This document shows positions 22,408 to 34,522 of a DNA stretch of 64,000 bases, piece after piece. Source of the stretch: Enoplolaimus lenunculus (taxonomy: Eukaryota; Nematoda; Enoplea; Enoplida; Thoracostomopsidae); assembly GCA_030248215.1 (NCBI GenBank), contig JASANG010000627.1:496001-560000 (forward strand), given 5' to 3'. A program made the translations under genes and the position numbers. Numbering within the stretch: position 1 is the stretch's first letter; each line of letters starts with the position of its first letter. Below the pieces are notes generated by a model. The model searched no databases and had not been told where the DNA came from. It saw only the letters and a program-made list of their open reading frames with translations.

Positions 22408-22610
22408 AGTCAGGGGCCGATTCAGAAATTTCTAATGGAGAATGGCACCTAATATATAATAATAAAAAAGCACGAAGGCAAGCCGATTGAATAGCAAACC
22501 ACAATTTCAGCATAAAATCTCAATGCAAAAATTTGGTTTTGATCCCTGTTTATTCCACACAAGCCCGCCGTTCCGTGCAGGTCACCGAGGCACCAATTAA
22601 GATGTGACTA
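22408..22610. mobile_element. GGCGGATTTA-type MITE, intergenic
   Basis: Starts CAGGGGCCGATTCAGAAATT. It shares the interior CAAAAATTTGGTTTTGATCCC and the GGTCACCGAGGCACCAATTA block with the 12.4-kb copy (there GACCGAGGCACCCATTAATT). Confidence 0.6.
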
Positions 22611-23905
22611 GGCAGACCCTTTATGATAAATTAAGGTCCTATGTGCGCCAAGGGGCCTATTATTAATTTTCTACGAGTGACCAAGCCATTTAGGTATTGA
22701 GTATGAATCACTCAAAGTGAGCCCCCTAAGAGCCTAGAAGGGGTAAGGGTGTGCTAATCTCGGCACTATGTGTAGCGTCCGCCGCATTTACGCCCATGAT
22801 TATGCAACTAAACTTTCGGCGTCTTTGATACAATTCTGTAGCTTTCTTGTTGAAAGTTCCTGGTTGACGGTGGTAGTAAATTAGCCTTCATAAAAAAATG
22901 TCAATATATTCGGATATCCGAAAAAAAGATCCGGCAAAAATTGCAAGATATCTGGATATAAAAAATATTCAGTGTCCAGCTGTAGTTTTCACACTACAGC
23001 GAACAAATCAAAACTGGGTTATTTTTGAAAACAGGTACTCCATCTGGCTCACCGAACATATAAAACGATACAACACTGGCAAACCATATCATTGAAATAA
23101 ACGTATGTATAACATTTCAATCAATGGTTAAATACACACAATTATATAAATAGTGTGGTTACTCGGGCAACCCTTTATTTTCGCGAAAAGATAGCTTTTG
23201 GATTCGAAATTAATAGTATAATCTTATACGCTGCGCACTTCGTTATATTACAGTTATATAATGAATTGCGAAAATTGAAAAACTAAAATCCCCTTTTTTT
23301 GAAGAATACATGCTATTTTAGCTACACTGTATTCAAATTTTGATATATTTCCCTCGTTGAATCATAGTTTATATAAAGCAGCAAGGGAGCCGCGGCTGGC
23401 CTATCTTAGCCCCTACTATCTGTCAGATGGAAGCTCATTTTCTAAGGCATCACCACTGTGTAACCGATACAAAAATGGCTAAACTTCAAAATTGTCAGAC
23501 CAGGTCTCGAACGCTAGTCAAAAGTGCCCATGAACGCTACTAAAGTCTCAAAATGTACTGAGCCAGTGTAACCAAATTCGTTCAATGAAATGTTCTTCTA
23601 AACAAGAGACAAAAAGCAAAATCATAACTAAAAAATCGACCAACGACATGCAACTCTCTGCGTGTTCTTCCCAAATCTAAAGATGCTCTTTTGGTGTGTT
23701 TTTTAAATTTGCACAACATTTAATGTTCATATTTTGCTACTCTATCGCTCGTACAGTGTATTTCTAACAATTCTAGAAACGTTAACTACTCTACGCCACC
23801 GTATAATCTGTTTAATTACACTGACAAGATGCTTTGTCAATTTTAATTAGTGTTGTCTTTTTGCAGCATGTGCTGTTTGTGTACGATACTAGAGAGCGCT
23901 AAAGC

Positions 23906-24395
23906 CCGCTCGTAGCCAGCTTACCTTGCTAGCGAGGGTTAAGATATTTCAGGAGGGGCATATAAGGCTATTCGTTGACTTTACGAGCAAGCAGGGTACA
24001 ACCGGAGATCTACGTCCGGCTCCGGCAGAAAATAGACCTCCGGCTCCGGTAGAATTTTTGCTGGAGGTTCCGGCAATTTTGGTAGTAAACTTTTGCATAG
24101 TTTTGCAAAATTTACCTGTTTAGCGCGTTTTGTTTTACTTTTGTCACAATTTTCAGGAAAGAATTTCCGAAATTTCGCAGAAAATTAGCATAAAACCAAA
24201 CAACTTAACAACATATTGCAGATATTGGCTAAGATTAACTAATTAACCACCATTTTTACTAGCTAATTTCGCCTCACCTCCGGTTCCGGTATTGTTCCGC
24301 TTCCGGTTGCACCCTGCGAGCAAGGTAGTGGGGTCCAAATTTTTCCAGGGGGGCTGAGCCACAACACCCTAGCCCCTTTTGGCTGCGGACACGGG
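23906..24395. mobile_element. CCCGTAGCCA-type MITE split by a younger insertion
   Basis: Left part 23906-23991 (CTCGTAGCCAGCTTACCTTGC) and right part 24317-24395 (CCAGGGGGGCTGAGCC...TTGGCTGCGGAC) are the two halves of one inverted copy, separated by the hAT-like element at 23992-24316. Confidence 0.75.
23992..24316. mobile_element. hAT-like MITE inserted into another MITE
   Basis: Ends CAGGGTACAACCGGAG and CCGGTTGCACCCTG, 325 bp, with exact 8-bp duplication cgagcaag. The flanks on both sides belong to a CCCGTAGCCAG-type element (about 23906-24395), so this is a nested and younger insertion. Confidence 0.92.
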
Positions 24396-26439
24396 GCGCT
24401 TAAATAGTAAACGCTATGAAAACATACCTGGATACAAACCGCTATTTACACATTTCCCCAGTTTAAGCGTAATTCTCTAAACCAAACTTAAACCTAAGCT
24501 TTTATTCCAAAATATGAAAAGATCGGAAATTGCATAGGGAAACTTACAAGGGGCAAAAAGATACGAACGTAAACTAAATTCTTTCATTTGACAAGAGTTC
24601 AACTAAATCCAACGTTCACGTCATACTATAAAAATTGCTATATTACAATATGGAATGCACATTAACCGTGTTCCAAACATAGGTTATATTATATGCAGTT
24701 CTAAGCTGTCCTTAAAGGCAGAAAATTATCTTTCAATGTTCACTAAATATGAGATTAACCGGCACACATTTTGGACCAAACTTTAAACAGATGCCGACGC
24801 TCACGTGGGTTACCAAGCGTAGTTTTTTTGAACTCTGCGTTTGATGTTGTTATAAATTCAACTGTTTTTAACAACAAACGAACAAACATTTAAATCATTA
24901 TGCACTAAATCGCAGATTCTTGGCAAACAAACTCAACCATAATGGTATAAGTAAAAACAACACTGGTAAAGTTACAAAAAAGCGTTGTGGAAATTTCAGA
25001 AAAAAATTAATGTAACCAGCTATACCTTTGCGCAGTTAAACCCAAAAAATGTGTTTCATGTGCAACACTTCCGCATTACAACGTTCAACAGTAATAACTC
25101 TAAAATGTCATAAATTATGAACGAATTTCGAATGTATGGTTCAGTTCGAAAACCCACTAAGTGCTCAGTCATTAAAACCAAAGTACCATGACGAAAGATC
25201 GGGTTAACTTTAAAAATAGTTTCAAAATCGACTACTATGATCAGTTTAGCTTTGATAGACAGTTTAATAGCCGATATTCAAAAAATTAATACAGTTCCCA
25301 ATTTATTTTGTTGAACGTTTAGTTTTGGTCAAATAGTTGTTTTGGTAAACTTGAGTCTTGGACAAGTATATGCAACGTCGAGTTGCATCGACTTGCGTTC
25401 ATCCGGCAACTGTTAAAATACACACATTTATATTTAGAGTATAAATTGTCTCAAATTACTGCTGCCGTTGAAAAATTAATTCTACTGGAGCCCAGTTGAC
25501 AACCCCAACTCTATATTTTGTGAACTTCCAAAATCTTCAACAACGATTCGGTGCCTTGAAGCTACCTGGAGCAAATAGGTGTTTGCAACGAGATCCATGA
25601 CCATACTATGCGCCGTACACAATAAAAGGTACACATACCGCCAAATTGCTAGACTACTGCACTCTGAGACTACATTTCTAGTAACAGTTTATATTCAAAA
25701 ATAGGCATGTCTTACAAATAGTTCTGAAGCGATTTTGACCCGTTCAAAATCGATCTCAATTTCTCTGGCTAAAAATGTAAAAAGCCACAGGTTGTTACCT
25801 TTCGTATTGCACCTAATTTAAACATATCTACAATTAGCGCAATATTTTGATATGCTGTATCATTTAGTTTAGTCTCTTTGCAAATCTGTTCTTTACTATG
25901 TTCGAAGCCGGAATATTAAGTAGCAGTGCAAGAGATGACTTATACCAAAACGTTACTATAAGATGACATTCTGACACTATTTAGCAATATCCTTACCCTA
26001 AATTTATTTGTGTATAAAAATTGGTTCGAAAGCCCTTGAAGAACGCAGCTGCACGCCCTTAATCTTGCATATACCTGCTGGCGAAAATGTTCGCTAGCGC
26101 AATCGTTCTATTTATACTAGTAAATTGTTTTTAGGCTACGCTACAATAGGTAATCATTGAGTTGAAACTAAGTCGCAAACATGCACAAAATATAATGTAT
26201 ATCACTGGTTTATTAAATTCTTTCCGAAACAAAAGATTTAAGCATAGGTTACAGGTAGCAATATGAACAAACCTTGTCAGTAACGCGTCGTAAGAAACGA
26301 GTCCAAGCGGAAAAACACTCATGATTGTTCGATAAGCAAAAATTCTTGATCAGGGGTGCCAAACGTAGAACTTTCTTCATAAAACGAAAAAATCTGGAAT
26401 GCGCCCTACCGAAAAAAGGCGACATTTGCCATTGTTTAC

Positions 26440-26575
26440 TGGGCCAATTTAACTTTCAGGGACACATCAGTAATAAAAGCACATTCCTAAGCGTAAGCCT
26501 ATGCCTTCGTTTAACAATAAGCCTATAGGCCGAGGCTAAGGTCGAAGTATAAGCTTAACTTATAATAACATTAAC
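26440..26575. mobile_element. TTAGGC MITE, degraded intergenic copy
   Basis: Inverted copy with GGGCCAATTTAACTTTCAGGG at the left, CCTAAGCGTAAGCCTATGCC in the core, and TAATAACATTAAC at the right. No duplication was recognised. Confidence 0.55.
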
Positions 26576-26736
26576 TTTCAAACTTTAACAAATTGACAGA
26601 AAAACAATTACCAAAGTTAGTTTTAGATTAATGAAATAGTTTGCATCAAAAATACTGCGCTATACCTACAGTTAGATTACTAACAATAATGGGCACCTGC
26701 AGGTATATGAAAGAAGATGTAACTGCAGTCACCTGC

Positions 26737-26911
26737 CGGGCAAGTAGCAAAGTGGAAAAAGGGGGCTCAGCCCCTCCCCTGCAAAATTTTGGCCCCGCCT
26801 AGAAGACTTTCAACCTTGCTTGTAAGTCACTGGAAACCTTTAATTGCCCTTTGCCTTTCCAGAAAATTTTTTAGCCCCCTAGCAAGGCTGGCTTGCTACG
26901 GGCCTGTCACC
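26737..26911. mobile_element. CCCGTAGCCA-type MITE, intergenic
   Basis: Starts CGGGCAAGTAGCAAAG and ends TTGCTACGGGCCTG, with flanking 8-mers tcacctgc and tcacctgg (7 of 8), consistent with hAT. It carries the family blocks GGGGCTCAGCCCC and TTCAACCTTGCTTGTAAGTC. Confidence 0.78.
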
Positions 26912-28512
26912 TGGATTTCCTAAACGATCTTATAATCGCAAATATATCTAAAGTTCCCTAGCAGAGAGAGGGGGTCCTCAACGAACATCTGAGCTTGTCC
27001 CGCATCGTCACCTCTGCTGACGTCGATATTTACTAGACACGTACCTAGTAATACTGCTAAGTGCACAAGTGTAGGGTACCAAAAATTACTTCCGTCTCCC
27101 TTACAATTCTCATCTCAAAGTTTTCCCCCTGGAATGTCGGCGCTTGTGGCCTTACACTTGTCAGCACTTTAGGGAAACCGTAGTAAGAGAGAAAACTTTA
27201 AAAACACGAGATGCAGCAGTTTATCCCAGAACAGACCCCATTTGCGTACCACAACCCCAAATTCTGGCCGTGACCGCAGATATACAAATGTGCCGTCATA
27301 TTTCATAATTTGAAAACTTCATTATGTTCTACTGTTGGAAGCGAACGATACGAAATATTGACTTAAAAATTCAACCACTTTCACCGCATTTACCGTTAAA
27401 TATTGTACGCATTTAACGGGTTTAGTCTATTACAAAAACCTTTTACATGATTGATTACAGTAAAGTTGCGGTACAAAATGGCTCTCGTTTTGAATTGAGA
27501 TTCAAGTTTGGATTGAAAACGAAACTTCAACCGGTACAACAAGGATCTGTATTCTAAAGCTATGATCGAGGCTGTTACTTTGTCAGCAATTTACAAACAT
27601 AACGACTCATCGAGACCAGATTCAACGGTTTACAGTTTCGATACGTCATGTGCTAAAAAATCATAACTTTATCTGTCAATTTGTGAAGGGCACCATACAT
27701 AGATGAGAAATGAAACTTTTGTCACACAATAGATTTGGCTATGACGAGCCTTTTCAAATACTAGGAACGTGAGCGTTAGCGCAACCTAAACTCTAATGTA
27801 TCTATAGTGTATGAAAGCTTCTAGTTGACAAAAACTAAAAAACCTACTTATACTACGCGTGAGTACTGCCAGCTAACTTGTAAGTGGTTCTACTGGTTTA
27901 GTTCGATTTTAGCAAAACGTGGTAACTATACATGTACTCTGTTAACACAGAACTATGTTTTCAGAAGATAAAAGAAAACACAGAGGCACATCATGGAATA
28001 TATATTAACATCAAGGTTGGCTTTATTTAAATTGGAATAAACTGAGGCCAGTGTGGGACGGGCTAGGCCTAATCGAGTTGGGCCACTGCATGGGTCCAGG
28101 CACGGACCATCGACCTTAAGTGACGCGGGCGGGCATTTGCTGGGTTCAAAATTATTAACACATGGGCCGAGTAAATAAAGCGTTCACATGGTATTTCGTA
28201 TTAATATCGAAATGGCATAGTGATGATCGCAAGTTAACGATCACGCTCGAAAAGTGTTATTTTCTGAGAGTATTAAAATATTACTAATAACATGTTTCGC
28301 ACTATAATCTATTTAAGGTTTGCTTGCAAGCCCCACTTGCGTACAGATATAATCGATTGTCCCAATCATGCTTAACATGCAAAATAGAATGGTGTTAATT
28401 TTTCAGCAATTTGAAAGCTGATTCAAAGACTTAAGACGAAAATGCTTACTACAGTGGCACATTTGGTTGTGACAGCATTTATGCGTATTTGTCAGTGTTA
28501 ATAAAACTGAAA

Positions 28513-28959
28513 TTATATTATCCTTGACATGAGAGTAGTCACATGAAATTTAGTTGGAAGAAGCACGTTGTCATTGAATTTATGTTCAATATAATGAGCG
28601 CAACGAGCAAGAACAAGAAACAGTGACGTTTTGCAGTCGAGGTTAAACTTAAAGTAACAAACTAAGAAACAACAGAACAAATTGCAGCCAAGCATGACCA
28701 ACGCTACAGCGGCGTACCCTTGAGTTTCTAGGGGAGATACGTTTTCATGTTTGATAATTTTAGTTTTCGAACCGTGTTTAGCTTTAGCGAATACGTCGAC
28801 ATTGAAAAGCTTAAGACGAATACTTTCGAAATTTTCATTCATAATATAAACCGTTGCCAACGAACGTAAATACACTTCAAAATTGCAACTGAAACAAGCT
28901 AGCACATAATATGCGCGCTGTGATACAGGGTGGTTGTCTGGAAAAAATTGGCCGAACAT
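28513..28959 (-). CDS. Unrecognised 148-codon ORF
   Basis: Single open frame inside a 13-kb gene-poor stretch. It begins MFGQFFPDNHPVSQ, has a charged middle (FAKAKHGSKTKIIKHE) and a hydrophobic Cys-rich segment (ALVMLGCNLFCCFLVCYF) that could span a membrane. A second weaker hydrophobic run follows (TSLFLVLARCA). I recognise no family and see no neighbouring exon. An ORF of this length could arise by chance in 128 kb of two-strand AT-rich sequence, so it may not be a gene. Confidence 0.2.
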   Translation of the reverse strand: MFGQFFPDNHPVSQRAYYVLACFSCNFEVYLRSLATVYIMNENFESIRLKLFNVDVFAKAKHGSKTKIIKHENVSPLETQGYAAVALVMLGCNLFCCFLVCYFKFNLDCKTSLFLVLARCAHYIEHKFNDNVLLPTKFHVTTLMSRII

Positions 28960-29984
28960 TTAAATTAGACCTTGCGTCCTCCACAATAAAAGACAAATAT
29001 GGGGCATTGCTTGTAATAAGAATTGCTTTTCACTGCAAAAAGCAATACAAAAAGTATACAAATATCACAAATAAGAAGTGGTAAAGCGCAACCAGCATTC
29101 TTTTACGAATTTAAAAATAGTGATAGTATCACAAATTTTCAATTTTAACAAAGAAAGTTCCAAGCAGTTACAATATTAAAGATTGCGTTATACTTCACGA
29201 ACGCCGCGTAGTACGCCGCTATGTGCGCAGCTTATGACAGCGCCCTTGCGGCACACAGCAAAGCGAAATATAGCGCAAGCCTAAAGATTGTTCAGCTTGT
29301 CAATAAACAGAAAACGTACCTTACACCGCTATTCTATTATGTCATGAAATTGACGCGTATTGGCATTAAAATTACCTTGTTAATTATCGTCAATATGTTG
29401 AATAGGTTGCTGTTTAATAAATTGCATAACATTAAATGTTAGAAAAATAGCCTAAGTCGATGTTTGCAGTTGTGTATTAGTTTATACTCCGCAAAGTATA
29501 CGTTTAAATTTACTCTGTGATGGTATGACATTTTTGTAAAAAATATTGAAAAAACATGAACATAGCATGTTTGTGTGTATATTGCCACTGTAAATATAGT
29601 AATAGACGCGTTCAAATTGTTATCCAGTACAGCCGATACCATTCATCTTTCCCCCTTTGAAAGATAGCGATGAACCGTTGTAGGAATACCAGCAAAACTG
29701 AGCCGACCTGCTATTTCAACAAGTTTTGCGGTTTCGACACAATTCAGGTTACGCATCGTATGCTTTTTCCAGTATTAATTTGTCTGACTGGAAGTTCACA
29801 TAGGTAAAAATAGCAAAAAATTAAAATTCTGCACAGTGCTCTAATTAAACATTTGAGCATTCCGTGGTAAGCATAAAATTCAGCGTTATAACAACTACGA
29901 CGGCAATTTAAACATGAGGTTTATTATCAAAATGCCTGGATAAGTGGGTCGAGAAAAAGTATGAGTTCCAAGCTTTCAAAGTTT

Positions 29985-30153
29985 GGCCCATGTTACATCA
30001 CTTTGAGGGGTGTTCTCTTTTGTAAGGAATTCTCGAGTATAAGGTTTTATACTAATTTTTTGTTTAGACTCAGGCATAGGTAAACTTAGTTATACCTTAT
30101 GCTTGGCTTTATATGCTTGTACCACTGTTACGCCACTCAAAGAAACATAGGCC
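29985..30153. mobile_element. TTAGGC MITE, intergenic copy
   Basis: Ends GGCCCATGTTAC and GAAACATAGGCC, with flanking 8-mers caaagttt and aaaaattt (6 of 8). The core is eroded, with only a few TTAG-type units remaining. Confidence 0.7.
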
Positions 30154-30280
30154 AAAAATTTTGGTAGTTTGCGAATCTAGAACGAGCCACTAAAGTTAAA
30201 TACAATATATTCACATTTTACTGAATGCAGTTTTAACTACAAGAAGCTTATGAAACATACGATATACCAAGATTGTGTCA

Positions 30281-30455
30281 CTGGCGGATCCAAAAAATCT
30301 TTGGTAGAGAACACAGGATACATAATAATGAGAAAACCTGTTGACCGATGCGAACTAGAAGCTACAGGCAATTTTAGTACTAAATCTTAAAAGTATTTTG
30401 GTATTGATACCTGTTGCAGGCCTGGGTTCAAGTATTCGCCCTTGGATCAGCCAGC
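30281..30455. mobile_element. GGCGGATCCA-type MITE, intergenic
   Basis: Starts CACTGGCGGATCCAAAAAATC and ends CCTTGGATCAGCCAGCGG. A second partial copy of its right half (TTGATACCTGTTCGG...TTGGATCAACCAGCGG) follows at about 30500-30590. Confidence 0.65.
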
Positions 30456-32350
30456 GGAACTGCTATATATACATCGCAAATGCAGTGTAAAACGGACAAA
30501 CGTAACATTAGTACTAAATCTTGATACAAAATTTCATTTTTGATACCTGTTCGGTTGCCTTTGCCTAAGTTGGCCACCCTTGGATCAACCAGCGGGTGTG
30601 TCTAAATATAAATGATACGTATGAAACTTTACCTATTGACAGTAAAATTATATATGTAAAAGTTATACATGCGTCGCTAGGTAACTTCGATATATATTAG
30701 CTTCAAAAGCAAAACTAACAGTTATTTCATATATAAATAACATAAAATCATTGATAACCAAACCGGACACATGTAACCATAGAAAAATTTAGCCTAAAAC
30801 AAGTTAAATATAGAAAGGACAACGCTATTTTAACAGCAAGTATATGCGACGCACTTAGTCTTTACTCAGCAAATTTTGCATCTACAGACTGTTGGAGTAT
30901 AACTTGAAGGCATAACTCTGAGGTTGAAATTTTATAAGCAACGCCAAAAGCTGAATCATTTTTGTTTTCAGTAGTGTGTAAACTGGTTTTGAAAACAACG
31001 AAAACGGATAGTGATTGAAATAACGGCAACAGAAAACTGATACAGGTATAAAAATTAAAAAAAACTGTTTTATTTTTCCGCCAATAGGTACAATTTAATT
31101 GAGGTTACACTAATATTTACCCGACTATAAGTTAAGCTCTATAGAAAAACGTGAATGCACCCATAGTATCTTAGATCTTGAATTGTGGACAATTTTATTT
31201 TATTAAATCGAGTAATTGTAGCATATCTATTTTTAAAATCTTAAAGATTCTTTAGTGATTTATAGCTAACTACAAGCATGTAACTAACGTCATTTCCGGT
31301 ATTTCTGTAACGGAAACGGACACAGATTTTGCCGTAAACAGATATCTGGCTCCGTTATGTTTTTAACAATTACTTTTTAAATACTGCAGAGAGTAAACTG
31401 TGTATAGAAGCACCGTTAGCCTTTTTCCAGTGTCAAAATAATTGCAAGTAAATGCACTACGAATACTTCCACTACATGCGGAGGTTTAGATACAAAAAAA
31501 TTAAAAACACTGTTTTAGGTCAACCTTATTATTCGGGAGCCAGAAACATCAAAAAATTGTTGCAAAAACGGTTCTAGAAACTTTATAATTATCACACGCA
31601 ATTCAGGCAATAAAGGCAATTTGCATGAACAAAAAGAATATTTTTGTTATGTAGTATAACTTCGTCACTATCGAGGAAGCCTTATAAAACAAAACATCAA
31701 AATGTTTTTGTCTTTTGAATCAATATTTCCGGGTGATTAAAGCAACAAGAGAATGGTTAGCATTAGTTCGATAACGTTGGCTTGTAGAAACATTGCTTAA
31801 GTCGAACTTCAGTCAGGACAGTTACTTAGGTAATCACTTAGCTTTAAATGTAGAAATTGCTAATAAAAATGGAGGCATTGAAGAAGTCAACCGTCTCATA
31901 GCAAAGTTAACCGTTCAGAATCAATAAAGATCTCAGGCGCTACTGAAGTGACTCGAATACCCGAGGAGAGACTGATATTATATTTTGCATCTCCACAGGG
32001 TATCCCAACCACTATTCAAGTCTGGTCTGTTATTTATTTTTCAACCCAGCCCCAGTTGTTTGGATAGCGCACCTTTCATAGAGTGGCGCTATACTTGTCG
32101 TGCGGCGACGTCTGTTTATCCTAAATTTGAAATTTTAATTATTTGCAATTAGAACTGTGTTTCCAGGCAAATTCCTGATAGAAACACCAACAATACCATA
32201 TTTAGTGTTCGAAATCATTGACTACTTCATTTTGTGTCTTGTTACCACTTTATTCTTCAAAACTAATTGGAATATTCGTGCTTAAAGTAAACAAACGTAA
32301 TTTGACCTAGTGAAACTTTCCCCATTTTTTGCATAAGTCGTGCTAATCAG

Positions 32351-32687
32351 CAGGCTGCAGCCGGAATTATGAATACCGGAACCGGAACGTTAAAAAATGC
32401 CGGAACCGGAAGACAAAAAATACTTGTTACCGAAAAATTCATTTTCAACACTATTTTATCGCTTTTAAAATGAAATAAACACACCATTTAGAATGCCAAA
32501 ATCCTGAAACAAAAGCAGTTAAGTGGAAACATATGATAAATTATGAAGTATAGCACAAAATGAAAATTTTGGAAATACACGCTCAGAAAACTGTAGTTAG
32601 AATAATGTCAATTTTTATTCAATTTTTGAATGAGAAAAATATTCAATCCCTATTTCACTACCGGAACCAGCATTCCGGTTGCATTTG
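32351..32687. mobile_element. hAT-like MITE, GGAACCGG subfamily
   Basis: Ends CAGGCTGCAGCCGG and CCGGTTGCATTTG, 337 bp, with exact 8-bp duplication ctaatcag. The interior resembles the copy at 49.1-49.5 kb. Confidence 0.88.
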
Positions 32688-33797
32688 CTAATCAGAGTGT
32701 ATGTCTGCAACTTTATGGCAATTTGGAAAACTTATTTGTTAATAGAATGTAAACGTATAGCGTCTAAAATAACGAAAGCAATTATAGGCGAGTAAAAGTT
32801 TCAAAGGTTGCAAAAACTAGATGAATTTCGGCATTTACACTTGAAATCGAATAAATACTGTAGCATATTTATAATGAAAAATTGCACGATTTACAGCAGA
32901 TTATTTATGTGAGCATATTAAAACTAACAGAATTAGCTGTATTTCAATAACGGAATCGGACATCGATTTTGCCGGAAACGCATATCCAGTTATATTTTTC
33001 CGTTAATAGCCGGTAACTGATTTGCCTCGCGATTATAGTTTACGCCTAAGCGCAACGTGAACTGGAAGTTTTTGGGTTCGTTCCGAATCGCTTCATTACC
33101 AGGGTGTTGCCGGATATCCGTTTCTGTTTCCGGCAAAAATCGTTGCCCGTTTCCGTTTATAGAAATACCAGAAATTCTATTATTTTCATGCTCAAAATTA
33201 GTTGTAAATCACTTATCTCGCAATTTTTCATGACAAATATGCTGCGATTGTTCGCTACAAAATAAAAATTACGAATTTCATCCAAAATATCAACATTTTA
33301 GGTGCATCCAACATTTTTTCTTCAAAATTTTACAAAGCAGGGTTAAAAATGGCACATGGGTGAGCCTCATCTATGTATGGCCCAAACGTTAAATCCAAAC
33401 GATACAATTTTTTGTACGTATAGAAAACTTCACTACCAAAATTGTCGGTAGAAATTATCCCTAGGCCGAAGGTCGATTTTGCCACCGGATCCGGACGCAG
33501 ACCTTTGTACCGGACATCTGTTTCTGTTAAAATCCACAATCCGTTTCCGATATTTCGATACCTATCCGTTTCCGTTACTATCCGTTTACACATTGCCTAC
33601 GGTACATTTTGTTTGATGTTAAAGCCTCGTAGGCTTTTGTATCGAACTAACAAAGTTTTAGCAAGAACCAGGCGTATTTTTCAGCTGAGGCACAATACAA
33701 CCGGAGGCAAAAACATACCGGAAACTAGTAGGTCGACAAGTTTCAAGAAATAACATGCTACAGTCACGAATTGCTAAAAACATAATGACAACAACAC

Positions 33798-33803
33798 TTT
33801 ATT
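33798..33803 (-). terminator. Candidate poly(A) signal for PDHA
   Basis: AATAAA on the minus strand about 720 bases past the stop codon. It is the first clear hexamer I find downstream. The interval contains a TTAGGC-family MITE (34289-34460). Confidence 0.3.
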
Positions 33804-34288
33804 TAATCTACAAAACAAACATTAAATACAAACTTGACTATTCAGGTATAAATATACTGTTACATGATATCATTCAACCAGTTTTCTACAACAGTTGATA
33901 GTGCCATCATTTTATCACTCCTCAGTCCTCATGTAGAAATCGCAAAAACTCTCAGCTTCAAAAAGTCCGAGTTCATAGATACCAGCTGAAAATCACAGAA
34001 AAGGTTAAGACGCCAATTTTTTGAATACAAATCAAATTATGAACTTTTGACAAATTTTACTTGGCGCAAAAACATTTATGTAATGTTAGAACGTGAAGTC
34101 TGATTACAAATAATAAAATGCTCACCTCTAGCAAGCAACTACTCAACAATTCACCGATAAATGTAAACCAGAACCAAACTAGACAGACCAGTGATCACAG
34201 GAAATGCACATAATGGCATATAGGTAAGCGTAAGTCTTTCTATATAACATTTATAAAGTCAGTCGATTAGACAGTTATTATGACGTAT

Positions 34289-34460
34289 GATCCGTGTTGC
34301 GTTTAAGGAGGTCCCAATTTCCAGTGGGACTGCAATAGAGTACACTTAAGCCTTGCACTGATTTTCTGGTCAAGCTCAGGTTTAGATTTAGACTTGTCAA
34401 TATGTTGAGGCTTAGGTTTAGGCATATGCTTAAAATACTGTTACACTGCTAAAAGTAATA
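34289..34460. mobile_element. TTAGGC MITE, copy in the PDHA 3' flank
   Basis: Shares the ATAGAGTACACTTAAGCCTT block, TTTAGGCTTAGG units and TAAAATACTGTTAC with the family. Its end lies about 60 bases past the PDHA stop codon, so it is probably within the 3' UTR. The left terminal repeat is diverged. Confidence 0.6.
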
Positions 34461-34522
34461 ACTTCGTATATTATCCCCAATATGTCTTCATTTCTAGATG
34501 GTTGAGTTGGTAAAGAGGTCAA

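Larger units (their letters stand above)
21697..28512. other. Exchanger 5' flank and gene-poor DNA
   Basis: No conserved ORF was found on either strand. Besides the MITEs listed separately, 22898-22990 has a GGATATCCG repeat fragment. The stretches 22611-22890, 23100-23905, 24396-26430 and 26912-28512 show only AT-rich unique-looking sequence with nothing I can support. Confidence 0.5.
28960..34288. other. Gene-poor DNA upstream of the 148-codon ORF
   Basis: Contains the MITEs at 29985, 30281 and 32351 and two diverged stretches rich in TTCCGTTTCCGG-type motifs (about 30970-31370 and 32930-33600) that look like remnants of another CCGG-rich repeat. A short frame at 29650-29760 (minus; AKLVEIAGRLSFAGIP) reads coding-like but is only about 40 codons between stops. 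Confidence 0.4.

Noticed and set aside
29650-29760. Short coding-like minus frame (AKLVEIAGRLSFAGIP)
   Set aside because: About 40 codons between stops with no good splice sites or family match.
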